NCBI GenBank assembly: GCA_030065985.1
Contig: JASJCM010000006.1
Location: forward strand, 1 to 64,000
DNA: 64,000 bases
Source of the DNA: Woeseiaceae bacterium
GTDB lineage: Bacteria > Pseudomonadota > Gammaproteobacteria > Steroidobacterales > Woeseiaceae
Reading direction: 5' to 3'
Shown: positions 1-10,064 of the stretch, one piece after another
How positions within the stretch are numbered: position 1 is the first letter of the stretch
How the letters are laid out: every line of letters starts with the position of its first letter
Program-made: the position numbers and the translations under genes
The notes under the pieces: generated by a model
What the model was told of the DNA's origin: nothing
The model's database searches: none
What the model saw: the letters and a program-made list of their open reading frames with translations, nothing else

Positions 1-125
1 CATTCGAAGAACCAAGCTCCTTCTCTATCCGGCGATGCGACTCATTTTCTGGTCCCCGGGGTCGGCGTCAGGCGATCATCCTACCGCAAAACGCCTGGAC
101 AGCGACCCCGGCCAGACTCGGACCG

Positions 126-2309
126 TTAACGTGTCGTCGTTAGCGTCATCTCGTCCACAATGTGACCGGCGTCGTCGACGTTCTCCATAACCCAGAGCAT
201 GTAGCGCGTGTCGACGTGGATTGTCCGCGTCGTCCTTGGGTCGAAGTGCCAGTCGGAATTGACCGACTCGATCGTGCCGTCGAAAAGCAGCCCGACAAGA
301 TTGCCCTCGGCGTCGAGGGTTGCCGAGCCGGAGTTACCGCCTGTCGAGTCCAGGTCGGTTAGAAAATTAACCGGCACGGAGCCGATAGATTCGAGCGCGA
401 AGCGATCATGCTCACCTGTGGCGATAAGTTTCAACTGACGTTGCGGCGCATTGAAAGGCTTGCGGCCAGTGTCCTTCTCAAGAATTCCCTCGAGACGCGT
501 GAACGGCTCGTAGATCAGGCCGTCCTTTGGGGATCCGCCAAAGACGCTGCCGTAGGTCAGACGAAGCGTGCCGTTCGCGTCCGGGTAGACCGCCCTGCCG
601 GATGATTTACTGTATGCAGTAATCGCATCCATGTAAGCGGGTCGGACTTTGGTCATACGTCCGTCAAAGGTCTTCTTTTGTTCTTCTTCGGCGATCTCAT
701 GGTCATAGAGTGCGACCGCCAGCTTGATAAACGGATCGTTGCTGGCCTCGAAATCGGCTGTCGGTCGCTCCATCCAGACGAGGCGTGCTTCGACATTATC
801 GAGCTCGGTGTCGCGGTAAAACGCTCCAAGCCGGGTATCGAGCGCCTCACCATCGTCGGCACCCTCAAGGCCCATAGCCTTGTCGAAGGCAGGGACGCGG
901 TTCTCCTCCGGTTCGCGCAAGTAGCTGTTCAGAAACAGCAACCACTCGGCCTTGTCGACGCTCGGGTCGAAGCGTCGATCGATGACCTGCATGCGCTGTT
1001 TCAGGAAATTCGCATCACGTTCCTGGTACCCGGGCTCACGCTCGGCATCGGGTTTCTCGTTCTCCTTCGCGAGTCGGAACAGAAGCTGCGCCGCACCGAG
1101 CAGTTGAGGACGCGTGACATTGTCGTACCAGAAGTCCTGGCGCGAGTCGGCGGCCATTTCCTCGACGAGTTCATCGATATCGTCGAAAGAAGATTTGTAG
1201 ACACTTCGCGAAGCATCGGACTCAAGCCACCGGGTCATTTCTGCTTCCCGCTCAGCGCGGAGTTCGGCAAGGCCAACGCGCTCGGCGCCCTCAAGCTGAC
1301 CGCCAATGTTCTTGAGAAAATTGTTGAGGCCCTGCAGGCGCGACTCGTACTTGATGCGAGCGTCGCTGCCGGGGGCCGCCGTTTCTTCGATGGTTTCGAC
1401 CCAACCCGTAATGAGCGATTGCCAGCTCGGATACAGCCAGCCGAACGCCATCTCTACTTCGGACAGACGGTTGTAGCGGCGCGTCCGGCCCGGATAGCCA
1501 AGGGCCATGACGAAGTCGCCATCATCCAGACCCGCACGGCTGACTTTCAGAAAATGCGCCGGTTCGAACGGCACGTTGTCTTCCGCGTAGTCGGCCGGCT
1601 TTCCATCAGGACCGACGTAGGCGCGATAGAAGGCGAAGTCGCCGGTATGCCGTGGCCACAGCCAGTTATCGATGTCGCCGCCGTACCTGCCGATATTGTC
1701 GCCCGGCGCGTACACGAGCCGCACGTCTCGGACTTCCAGGCGCTCGATCAGCTTGTAGCTCGCCCCGCCATAGAAGCTCGCAACCTGGCAACGGAAACCA
1801 CCGCCTGACTCGCACTCAGCGATCAACGCCTTGCGAGTATCCTCGATTGCCTGATATCGGGCGCGCGGTGTCATGTCGTCATCGAGCGCAGATTCGACCC
1901 TGTCCGTAACATCCTCAAAGCGCGTCGTCACGTAAACGCGCGTCCCCGGGGAGGCCGGCAACTCGCCAACCTTATTGCGGGCAACAAAGCCATCGACAAG
2001 ATAGTTGTTTTCCTCGGTGGAATTAAACTGTATCGAACCGCGCGCACAGTGATGATTGGTCACCACCAGGCCTTGTGGCGAAATGAACGATGCCGTGCAG
2101 CCACCAAGTGAGATCACGGCGCCCATCGGGAAGGCCGTCAGGTCAGTCAGTTCGTCTGTATCGATCCTGAGCCCGGCTTTCTTCAGCTCATCTTTGATCT
2201 CGGGCAATTGTTGCGGCGTCCACATGCCCTCGACCGCGTGAGCGAGTGAACCTGAGGATACGAGTATGGCAGCTGCTACGAGCCCACCTGCGATGTTGGT
2301 CGTCTTCAT
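126..2309 (-). CDS. S46 family serine peptidase (dipeptidyl-peptidase 7/11-like)
   Basis: 727 aa ORF with signal peptide; GCTASFISPQGLVVTNHHC (His motif) and STGGNSGSATLDAEGNLVGLLFDG (Ser motif) typical of S46 peptidases. Confidence 0.93.
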   Translation of the reverse strand: MKTTNIAGGLVAAAILVSSGSLAHAVEGMWTPQQLPEIKDELKKAGLRIDTDELTDLTAFPMGAVISLGGCTASFISPQGLVVTNHHCARGSIQFNSTEENNYLVDGFVARNKVGELPASPGTRVYVTTRFEDVTDRVESALDDDMTPRARYQAIEDTRKALIAECESGGGFRCQVASFYGGASYKLIERLEVRDVRLVYAPGDNIGRYGGDIDNWLWPRHTGDFAFYRAYVGPDGKPADYAEDNVPFEPAHFLKVSRAGLDDGDFVMALGYPGRTRRYNRLSEVEMAFGWLYPSWQSLITGWVETIEETAAPGSDARIKYESRLQGLNNFLKNIGGQLEGAERVGLAELRAEREAEMTRWLESDASRSVYKSSFDDIDELVEEMAADSRQDFWYDNVTRPQLLGAAQLLFRLAKENEKPDAEREPGYQERDANFLKQRMQVIDRRFDPSVDKAEWLLFLNSYLREPEENRVPAFDKAMGLEGADDGEALDTRLGAFYRDTELDNVEARLVWMERPTADFEASNDPFIKLAVALYDHEIAEEEQKKTFDGRMTKVRPAYMDAITAYSKSSGRAVYPDANGTLRLTYGSVFGGSPKDGLIYEPFTRLEGILEKDTGRKPFNAPQRQLKLIATGEHDRFALESIGSVPVNFLTDLDSTGGNSGSATLDAEGNLVGLLFDGTIESVNSDWHFDPRTTRTIHVDTRYMLWVMENVDDAGHIVDEMTLTTTR

Positions 2310-2505
2310 TTGTTGCCTTCTTCCTGAATGGGTGCTGTGCTGATCTATTCGTCGTCGTCGAACATCTTCGACATTCTTTCCTCGTGAAGTTCCGGGTAGC
2401 GCGAGATATCGTCATCGTGCAGGAGGAGGACCGCCTGGCGGCGGGCGGGACGTATCGTTCGCGAGCATGCTAGTGTGGTTATGGGACATGAGAAGAGAAA
2501 CCTGA

Positions 2506-2997
2506 ATGAAAAACTGGACATCGATGACAAGGGTCTTCCTCTGTCTTGCGACGGTAGCTCTGATTGCCAATCCCGCCTGGGCCGAGGAGGAACGTGCATC
2601 CACAATGTCCCGAGAAGAGTGCACCATGTCCGCTCGCGACGTGGTCGATCAGTTTATCGACCTGTTGTACGTGAAGAAGCAGGTCCGACTAGCGTTCGAG
2701 ACCTGGGTGCATCCGGACTACATTCAGCACAAGCCAACACTTCCCGATGGGCGAGAGGCGGTAATTGTCTTCCTGGAGAGGCTGATCGAACGATTCCCGG
2801 AGCGGAAGTTCACCATCCACCGTGTCATCTCATCGAACGATCTGGTGGCGGTTCATTATCATAGCCAGGCCACCCCGGATGACCCGGGCTTTGCTGTAGT
2901 TGATATCTTCAGGGTCGAGAACTGTCGCATGGTAGAACACTGGGATGTCGTACAACGGGTGCCCGAGGAGTCAGCAAATGACAACACGATGTTCTAA
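2506..2997 (+). CDS. Secreted SnoaL/NTF2-like protein
   Basis: 163 aa, N-terminal signal; WVHPDYIQHKPTLPDGREAV...FTIHRVISSNDLVAVHYH...VDIFRVENCRMVEHWDVVQ is typical of SnoaL-like proteins. Confidence 0.75.
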   Translation: MKNWTSMTRVFLCLATVALIANPAWAEEERASTMSREECTMSARDVVDQFIDLLYVKKQVRLAFETWVHPDYIQHKPTLPDGREAVIVFLERLIERFPERKFTIHRVISSNDLVAVHYHSQATPDDPGFAVVDIFRVENCRMVEHWDVVQRVPEESANDNTMF

Positions 2998-3143
2998 GGC
3001 AACTACGGTCCTTTCGCTGAAGGCCTGATAGTCAGCGGAGGTCCACCTTACTCCGCCTGGCGATAGGCCGTCACACGACGGATTACTGTGATTTCCTGAT
3101 TTCGCCATCGCCTCGCGACCAGGGGCGACTACCGGCAAAAGTA

Positions 3144-3520
3144 TCAGAGGCCTGTGTGGCCCGGTCCGAACTTCCTGCACTGCTCGACCCACTGCTTGAA
3201 AGGCGTGCCGATCAGGGCATGCAGAATCTCGGCTCGAGTCATATTGGGGTGCCCAGGCGCAAGGAGCTTCTTGCCGAAAGACCCAGGAATGAATTGGGGA
3301 TCGTGCGTGTATCGAAAACGAATGGGTGTTTAACAACCAGCTCAGGACTGCCATGCACATTCCCTATCCCACTGATATCGAGACGTGGATGTTTCTCGCG
3401 AAACTCATCAACAATTCCGCTCAGGAGCTGATCGATGCTACTGGTGTCGTACGGCGACCATTCGCGAGCGATCCGCACACGCTCCTCATCAGATAACGCG
3501 ACCCACTCGTCGATCTTCAT
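3144..3520 (-). pseudogene. Hypothetical protein interrupted by an apparent frameshift near 3311-3320
   Basis: MKIDEWVALSDEERVRIAREWSPYDTSSIDQ...VVKHPFVF continues naturally in another frame as RYTHDPQFIPGSFGKKLLAPGHPNMTRAEILHALIGTPFKQWVEQCRKFGPGHTGL*; the switch lies at an A4/T4 run. Confidence 0.6.
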
Positions 3521-3918
3521 TAAGATACGACAGCGCCCATTTCGAAGATCGGCAAATAGAGTCCGTATACGGTGAGACTCCCAATTACCAGAGAGACCAC
3601 GAAAGCGATGACCACGCGGACAAGGTCCCGAGCTTTGTTACCCGTTGCTTCAGCCCTCTTTCGCCACATCGAAACCAGCGGAATAATCGAAATGGGCGCC
3701 AGCAGAGCAAACAGTCGTCCATACTCTAAAACGAAAGTAGTCAACGACGGCAACTCCCCGCCAAATCCGGCAAATAACTCTTGAAACGGAGGAATTGAAA
3801 ACACGATATACGCGTAGATCGCCAGGCTCCAGACGATCAGGAAGGACGATAGCAGCAGGACCCAGAGCCTGGTTCGGCCGAAATCGTCAGTCAGAGAACT
3901 TTGTTGGGGAGCGCTCAC
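3520..3918 (-). CDS. Hypothetical membrane protein
   Basis: 132 aa with several hydrophobic segments; abuts its neighbours in the same orientation. Confidence 0.6.
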   Translation of the reverse strand: MSAPQQSSLTDDFGRTRLWVLLLSSFLIVWSLAIYAYIVFSIPPFQELFAGFGGELPSLTTFVLEYGRLFALLAPISIIPLVSMWRKRAEATGNKARDLVRVVIAFVVSLVIGSLTVYGLYLPIFEMGAVVS

Positions 3919-4148
3919 GACGACTTCGTACCGGAGACGAAATAGACGACGCCCGCGACCAGTATCAGGAGCGGCATACCTATTGCCACGAAACCCTGTT
4001 CATCAAAGTGCTTGTAATTGTTCGCCAGCCAGATGCCACCAACAATAATTCCCACCAATCCACTTGCCTTCTTCTTGTTCATGGTCGTCTCCTTGAGAGT
4101 CTGCTTTGCTTCTGAAGCAGCAATCACCAACTGGTTTGGGGCCGCCAC
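3915..4148 (-). CDS. Small hypothetical membrane protein
   Basis: ORF with 4-nt overlap to the next gene; likely start at MNKKKASGLVGIIVGG (internal Met). Confidence 0.55.
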   Translation of the reverse strand: MAAPNQLVIAASEAKQTLKETTMNKKKASGLVGIIVGGIWLANNYKHFDEQGFVAIGMPLLILVAGVVYFVSGTKSS

Positions 4149-4174
4149 TTCGAGTCTGTAGTCTTCATCCTGGC

Positions 4175-5227
4175 TCAGTCAACTCTAGTGCCGCGTCTAA
4201 ATGTGTACTTGTTACGCAAAGATAATTGGTTTGGTTCAGTCTCGTCATACAGCTCTAGCCAGAAGTCTTCTGTGCTGAACAGAAAGCGGAGCCGACTACG
4301 CGCTCCGCTTTGCTCGTCATTGCCGCCAGCAGCGATCGCGAGTCTGCCATTCGCGAGTTCGGACCGCTCCACGATCGCCAATTGATTTAGTCTGTTTCCG
4401 GCGTCATTTAGCGTGAAGCTAAGCTTAACTGGCCCGCGGGAGGCATCGGCGATACTTATAGCGAGGTTCAACTTCTTGCCCTCGGACAGCGTCGCCGTCA
4501 TTTCGGCCGGAACGCGAAGAAACTGACCCGATTCGCGATCGCGATACTGATATTCACCGGTCCACCCTGGATTTGTGAGTGGGAGAAAATCGGCGAGCGA
4601 GACTCGCGCCGCGGGGGTGGGTACTTCCCATTCGCTGGCTCCGACCAGCTCAACTTCCTGGTTCGACGCCGGACGCTTGGGCTGAGCTTCGATCAAATAG
4701 CCTGCGGCTAGCATCACTGTCGCCACGGAGATTGACCAGACAAACGGCTTTAGCGGACTCGAGCCGGGATCGCCTGGTATAGCGCCGTCAAGCACCTCCT
4801 CAGCCCATAAGCGGTAGCTCGATTCGACCAGGCCAACACCACTGGAATAGAACATCAGGCCAAATCCAATGGGAATGCCCAAGGGGATGCCAGCGATTGG
4901 ATTCTTGCTTAGCTCCCATCCGAGGTAGAGAGTCGGGAGAATAATGATGTGCCCGATGTAGATCATCGGAATACCCAGCCAGTAGCCGAGAGTGGCGTTT
5001 CTTCTGAAGCCGTATGGCGCTAGCGGCACACCGTCGCGGAAGAGTCGAACGAGCCGTCCGCCCAGGCCGGTCGGAGACCTGAGATTTCCGAACCAGTAGA
5101 CGAGCAGCAACGCGATTAGCAGACCGGCGATCGCCTCGAAATTTCCCTTCAACAGCGCAACAACGATCACGGTCAGTGGAACCGTAATCAGAACGAAGAG
5201 AATGCTCAGGACGCCGAACTGGTACAA
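4175..5227 (-). CDS. Hypothetical multi-pass membrane protein
   Basis: 350 aa; N-terminal half has TM segments, C-terminal half is a soluble beta-rich domain. Confidence 0.6.
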   Translation of the reverse strand: MYQFGVLSILFVLITVPLTVIVVALLKGNFEAIAGLLIALLLVYWFGNLRSPTGLGGRLVRLFRDGVPLAPYGFRRNATLGYWLGIPMIYIGHIIILPTLYLGWELSKNPIAGIPLGIPIGFGLMFYSSGVGLVESSYRLWAEEVLDGAIPGDPGSSPLKPFVWSISVATVMLAAGYLIEAQPKRPASNQEVELVGASEWEVPTPAARVSLADFLPLTNPGWTGEYQYRDRESGQFLRVPAEMTATLSEGKKLNLAISIADASRGPVKLSFTLNDAGNRLNQLAIVERSELANGRLAIAAGGNDEQSGARSRLRFLFSTEDFWLELYDETEPNQLSLRNKYTFRRGTRVD

Positions 5228-5253
5228 AGTAGACTCTCAGAATCTTTGAAGGT

Positions 5254-5667
5254 CTAGAGGCCGAGCAACTTCGTAACGATGCTGTCGAAATTGAGCGCTA
5301 GGTAGAGTAGCACCACCAGGTTCGCGTAAATCAGGATTGGTACGAGCCAGATAAGGGCAACCAGCGCCCCCTCATTCAGGAAAATAATGATGAGTGAGAT
5401 GAACAGACCAAGATACAAGTCTGCACCAATCTGTCGACCCCAGTGCAGTGTCGCGATCGACTTGACGCTTCGGAAGAAGTTCTCACTAAAACTGCAATAG
5501 ACGCTGTAAGCAAGGAACGCGAAAAGCGCCATCCAGACGATTGCCTTCAGTCCACCCAGCGGCCCGCTAAACTGAAACGTGGACTCTTGCATGTTCGCAA
5601 TAACGGCGAACAACGCGAACGCGCCGTAAAGCCCCCAAAGTATCAGCCCACTTTTGCCTAGTTTCAT
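5254..5667 (-). CDS. Hypothetical membrane protein
   Basis: 137 aa, 3-4 predicted TM segments. Confidence 0.6.
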   Translation of the reverse strand: MKLGKSGLILWGLYGAFALFAVIANMQESTFQFSGPLGGLKAIVWMALFAFLAYSVYCSFSENFFRSVKSIATLHWGRQIGADLYLGLFISLIIIFLNEGALVALIWLVPILIYANLVVLLYLALNFDSIVTKLLGL

Positions 5668-5745
5668 TAGTCACTCCTTCTTGACGTGAATCCGGAGCCG
5701 GAGACCTTTAGGACCCAAACCTGATGCAGCGTTTCCGGACTTTCG

Positions 5746-6207
5746 CTACAGAAAACTCCTGCTTGGAATGTAGGGACCACTGCTATTCGAACTTATCGCA
5801 GTGTGCTCTCCCATAAGCACTCGATCAACGAGCCATCTGCTCAGCGGTTCAACAGGTCCAAGCGAATCGTCTAGTTGATCCAGGCAGAAATACCCAGCGG
5901 CGTCAGTCTCTCTTGAATCTGGAGAAGGCTGACCGTCAACGTGATCGCAGAGAAACAGAATACCGATCATGCCAAGCCATGGATCCGGCAGTTCCTGGAG
6001 ACCAAGCAGACCATTGATTCTTGCGATGATTCCGGCTTCCTCGGAGACTTCGCGAAGCACCGCCTCGCTGGGCGACTCACCTGGATCAATTTGTCCCCAC
6101 GGAATAGTCCACCGACCCTCGAGACTATGACCGGGACTCTGTCGAACAAGGAGAACATGGTCCTCTTTCAACACTAATCCACCAACACACACAACAGTCT
6201 TAGGCAT
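5746..6207 (-). CDS. NUDIX hydrolase
   Basis: Nudix box GQIDPGESPSEAVLREVSEEAGI. Confidence 0.92.
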   Translation of the reverse strand: MPKTVVCVGGLVLKEDHVLLVRQSPGHSLEGRWTIPWGQIDPGESPSEAVLREVSEEAGIIARINGLLGLQELPDPWLGMIGILFLCDHVDGQPSPDSRETDAAGYFCLDQLDDSLGPVEPLSRWLVDRVLMGEHTAISSNSSGPYIPSRSFL

Positions 6208-6313
6208 GAATGAGCAGGCTCTTGAGGATGGTCGGATGTCCGCTTCGGACTACGAGCCATCATTCTACCTCGCAACTTCCGGACGGACAGTTTCGGCCGA
6301 GATTCTCGTTACA

Positions 6314-6781
6314 TCACCCTAAGATCAGGGATGCCGACCATGTCGTCCAGGCCACTATTGCTACACCGTACCCGACCGTAACAACCGGCAACAGAATTGC
6401 CGACTTCTTGCTCAGAGGAGCCAGCTCCAGAAAGGCTATGTTTGGGTTTGTCGGATGAACCCGGGCTTCCGCGTGCTCTCCCTCTTTGTACTTCTGAAGC
6501 AAAGACGACTCGTAATTCCACAAAGGAAAGAGCTGCGGACCCCTCAGAATCGCTGTTTTGGACTCGTACTCCTGACCATCCCAGAGGTACTTGAACCTCA
6601 AGTCGGCGCGGTAATCGCGTTCGCCCTCTACGTTCAGCTGGTCTATCAATCTACTTCGGGTGATGGTGGCGCGAACCGGTATGTAGTGCTCCCAATTACG
6701 CTTAACCGATCTGTACATGATGAATTGAAGGGTGTTGGTTAGCGCAAGGCCAACCAGTACGGCCCATTTCAGAATGTTCAT
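6314..6781 (-). CDS. DUF3592-like membrane protein
   Basis: Two flanking TMs around VRATITRSRLIDQ...YRADLRFKYLWDGQEYESK...EARVHPTNPNIAFLE, the DUF3592 pattern. Confidence 0.7.
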   Translation of the reverse strand: MNILKWAVLVGLALTNTLQFIMYRSVKRNWEHYIPVRATITRSRLIDQLNVEGERDYRADLRFKYLWDGQEYESKTAILRGPQLFPLWNYESSLLQKYKEGEHAEARVHPTNPNIAFLELAPLSKKSAILLPVVTVGYGVAIVAWTTWSASLILG

Positions 6782-6860
6782 TAGTCAGATGCCGCTATTG
6801 GGTCAACAGCCGTCATCGTATCTCAAATCACCTGACTGGCAGCTCGCGGCGGAAGGCGGC

Positions 6861-7472
6861 CTAGGGTTGAGCAATCGAACCGCTGCGAAACCGTGCGGCA
6901 GCGATAGCGAAGCCGATTGCGCAACACCCGCCGATCAGGCCAAGGAAGACGGCCAATAGCGAGTTTGCAACCAGATCGTGCTGACCCGCCGGGCGCCAGA
7001 ACATTACACAGCCTGCTGGAATGAATGTGCCGGTGAGCAGATAGATAAATGCAACAGAACGGCCGAGCTTCTTTCGTAGCAGGTGAAATGGGACGAACAC
7101 AATACTGGCGAACGCGAGTGCCAAAAGTCCTACCGTGACAAGCACCTGTGGGATCTCCCCCTGATCGACCGGAAGATCAACAACAAGCATTAGAATCCAG
7201 GCACCAAGCATGGCGACAACAGCGCTCGTCAGCAGCGCAAAAAGCACGCGAGAAACAGGCGCCAGATTTTTTCTGGGTAGCAACCAGTGAGCGGCGATTC
7301 CGCTAAAGACAATGAGAGCCCAAGACCACAGCGCTGCACCGTTCTCCCCGACATACGGCGTTAGATCGGGGGAGATCCAATAGAACAGCAGCCCAAAAAT
7401 CACCGCCGCGGCCACGATGAGCACGATGCGATAAAGTCTGTCCGGCAGGTTTCGCGATTTGTTTTGCGACAT
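6861..7472 (-). CDS. Hypothetical membrane protein
   Basis: 203 aa, multiple TM segments. Confidence 0.6.
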   Translation of the reverse strand: MSQNKSRNLPDRLYRIVLIVAAAVIFGLLFYWISPDLTPYVGENGAALWSWALIVFSGIAAHWLLPRKNLAPVSRVLFALLTSAVVAMLGAWILMLVVDLPVDQGEIPQVLVTVGLLALAFASIVFVPFHLLRKKLGRSVAFIYLLTGTFIPAGCVMFWRPAGQHDLVANSLLAVFLGLIGGCCAIGFAIAAARFRSGSIAQP

Positions 7473-7474
7473 AT

Positions 7475-8260
7475 CTATCGCTGGTTAACCTCCGGCCAGG
7501 GGACCATCGGTTTCATCAGGTTCGTGATGAACTCCTGATACCACTCAAGCCCGCCTACGTACGATGTCGCGATCATCACGACAGTTATGCATGATGAAGC
7601 AATGATCATTGGGTGCATGAGTTTCCCAATCCTGTAGCCGACGTACAGGATTACCGCGACGAAGATGGGAATCGATATCAGGAGTGCGCCTGTTACCGAA
7701 ATCTCGACACCGAAGGCAAAGGCCGGGAACATACTCAGTCGTAGCCATGCGGGCATGAACCCGAAGAACACCGTGCCAAGCATCCAGATCGCATGCTCAT
7801 CGGGAACTTTGGATCTGACTATCGCCATGAAGACCGAAACTGCGAAGCCAAGCATTGGGAGCGTCTCGGTGAACGTTAGGCCGTAGAAGAACTCCGGAGG
7901 AAAAACAGGAGGATTCCCTCCAGCTATTCCGATAAAGACATTCGTCGGCTGTATCGACAGTCCGGTAGCAATGAATGCCCCCGCAAAGAGAATGCCGACC
8001 ATGCCCCACTTTCTATGGCTTCTGATTCGGCCATGGGTCGCGAGGTACGGCTGTGTGATTATAAACGCATACCAGGCAATCGCGGATAAAGCGTGCGTAT
8101 GGTACGCCCACGGTTCGCTGGTGAATGTCGCGAAATACAGAGGCGTGAACGCCACAAGTATCACGATCATTGGGATCAGAAGCCATTTGTGCGCATTGGC
8201 GTAGAGAGTGAGCGTGTCCTGGATGGGGTTACGTCTTGGCGATGAACGATCGTCATTCAT
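7475..8260 (-). CDS. Hypothetical multi-pass membrane protein (DUF2306-like)
   Basis: 261 aa; H-rich TM motifs YHTHALSAIAWYAFIITQPYLATHGRIRSHRKWGMVG. Confidence 0.6.
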   Translation of the reverse strand: MNDDRSSPRRNPIQDTLTLYANAHKWLLIPMIVILVAFTPLYFATFTSEPWAYHTHALSAIAWYAFIITQPYLATHGRIRSHRKWGMVGILFAGAFIATGLSIQPTNVFIGIAGGNPPVFPPEFFYGLTFTETLPMLGFAVSVFMAIVRSKVPDEHAIWMLGTVFFGFMPAWLRLSMFPAFAFGVEISVTGALLISIPIFVAVILYVGYRIGKLMHPMIIASSCITVVMIATSYVGGLEWYQEFITNLMKPMVPWPEVNQR

Positions 8261-8449
8261 TCGATTGTCTCGTGTCTACAAACGATAGCCAGGGTACCGA
8301 TGATCTCAACGATATTCGCAATGTCAGCAAGAGTTTTGGAATCAGCCTCAATGCTTCGAGCTATTTTGAAATCCCATTGACCAATGCATGGCCGACCAAT
8401 CGCGGCTCGGCGTCAGAAGCGGTCAAATTTGGACTTGACTGAAGCACCG

Positions 8450-9035
8450 TTACTTGGCCAACGGCTCGCAGAAAGAATTGTCTTTGTCCGCTGAATTGCG
8501 AATGATCCTTTCTCTTGTTTCGACAGACGCGAATACACCATCCGCTCGAACCTCCGAAACCACCACTGAACACAAACCTGAGGATTCGCGCTCTGAGATC
8601 ACAACCTCATAGTCTTTTTCCATCTGAACTGGAAACGAAAGCCCTGCTTTGCATCCAATAGACGAAAACTGGCGTGAGATGATCGGCGCCGGCCCACTGC
8701 CAGTGACCCCGAGTTCGACTGATAACTCCTCTACCTCGACCGTGTTGAGCACTGCGTATAACGCAAACTCCTGGCCAGCTGGAACGTTCAATGAGTGCGA
8801 ACTGCGGGAGGGCAACACATATTCGTTATTGAATCGAATGTGTCGTCGACCCGTGCAGGTACGGCCATCCACGAAAGTCATCAAAGTCGCTGTCTGCTCT
8901 TTCGATGCATTGACAAAGGTCAGTTTCGAAACCGGACCCGTTGTCGGTGCCTCATAGATCGTGAAATCCGAGGCACAGGCACCGAGAGTCAGGAGGGCGA
9001 GGCATGGAACAGCTATTTTCGTAAGAAGTCTCATA
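8450..9035 (-). CDS. Hypothetical lipoprotein
   Basis: Start chosen at MRLLTKIAVPCLALLTLGACASD with a clear lipobox (LGAC); the ORF track has a longer start at 9097. Confidence 0.65.
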
Positions 9036-9160
9036 TATCTATAGGTCTTCTGTAAGGTCGAAACGTAACCCAAGACTACAGACTTAGGTTGGTGCAAATC
9101 TACGATGGATCTGTAGCTGACAGTGCCGGCTATTTCCGCGACAACCTGCCAACAGCAACG

Positions 9161-9775
9161 TTACCATGCGAAGAAAGCGAGGCCCGGGTGCTTCATGACC
9201 GCGAGACTCTCGTTAAAAATGCGCCCCCTGGTATCGGTATATTCAACATCCTCAAGAGGTAGCTCTCTCCTTGTAAGCCTTTCGTACGCCTCTCCCGCAC
9301 AGTATTCCAGGCCTTCATAAGGCTGCCCAGAATCACGAACTGCGAAGAAAAACAGCAGGCTTGGGAATCGGATCGACCAATAGAACTTGTTCTTTCCCTG
9401 ACCAATCCACCAAGTGCAGAAGTAGTGAAAAAGATCGTCTGAGCAGCCCCAGTTGAGCGCGTATGCAGACTCCCAATATCTGAAGTGATTGGCCCGATTG
9501 AGAAGGGCGATGAATGCTCGTTGAAACGCAACAATATCAGCGAGCCGCTCACCTTCGAGCAATTCAGTCAGTTCTTCTATCTGTTCTTCGTAGTTTCCGC
9601 GGCTTCTGCGACGTGACTCATGGATAAGGCCCCAAAAGCGACCTTCATCCATCAAACCTTCTACATCTGTTCCTTGCAGAGGCGAAGTCCCGGGGTAAGG
9701 CGGAAAATTCAGCGCGGTTCGATACAGCACTCGCAACGTCAAAACGATGGCGATCAGAATAACAACAAGGTGCAA
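9161..9775 (-). CDS. DUF4240-like protein with N-terminal TM
   Basis: FWGLIHESRRRSRGNYEEQIEELTELLEGERLADIVAFQRAF...WESAYALNWGCSDDLFHYFCTWWIGQGKNKFYW resembles DUF4240. Confidence 0.72.
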   Translation of the reverse strand: MHLVVILIAIVLTLRVLYRTALNFPPYPGTSPLQGTDVEGLMDEGRFWGLIHESRRRSRGNYEEQIEELTELLEGERLADIVAFQRAFIALLNRANHFRYWESAYALNWGCSDDLFHYFCTWWIGQGKNKFYWSIRFPSLLFFFAVRDSGQPYEGLEYCAGEAYERLTRRELPLEDVEYTDTRGRIFNESLAVMKHPGLAFFAW

Positions 9776-10064
9776 TATGGCTTACCCTTTCGTGCTTTGC
9801 CGAGACCCGCAAGTCCGCTTTGGTTCAGTAGGAGCCATCCTACCTCAAAACGCTCAAACGGCTGAAAAGAGACCAACCAGGACGAAAACGAACAAAGCGG
9901 CAACGCGCACGCAAGAGCGTATGGTTCGAGAGACTTTTCACCGTCGCTACGCAACATAAGTTGGTGTGCTTAAGCAACCCACCAGCGAGCAACTGTGAAG
10001 CCGTACCATCTCGTGCGCGCAACCCGCTGCTACGATGTCCGCTCACTTGGGGCAAGGAACACCG

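Noticed and set aside
678-1808. 376 aa plus-strand ORF
   Set aside because: Fully antisense to the well-supported S46 peptidase; no recognisable motifs; typical shadow ORF in GC-rich DNA.
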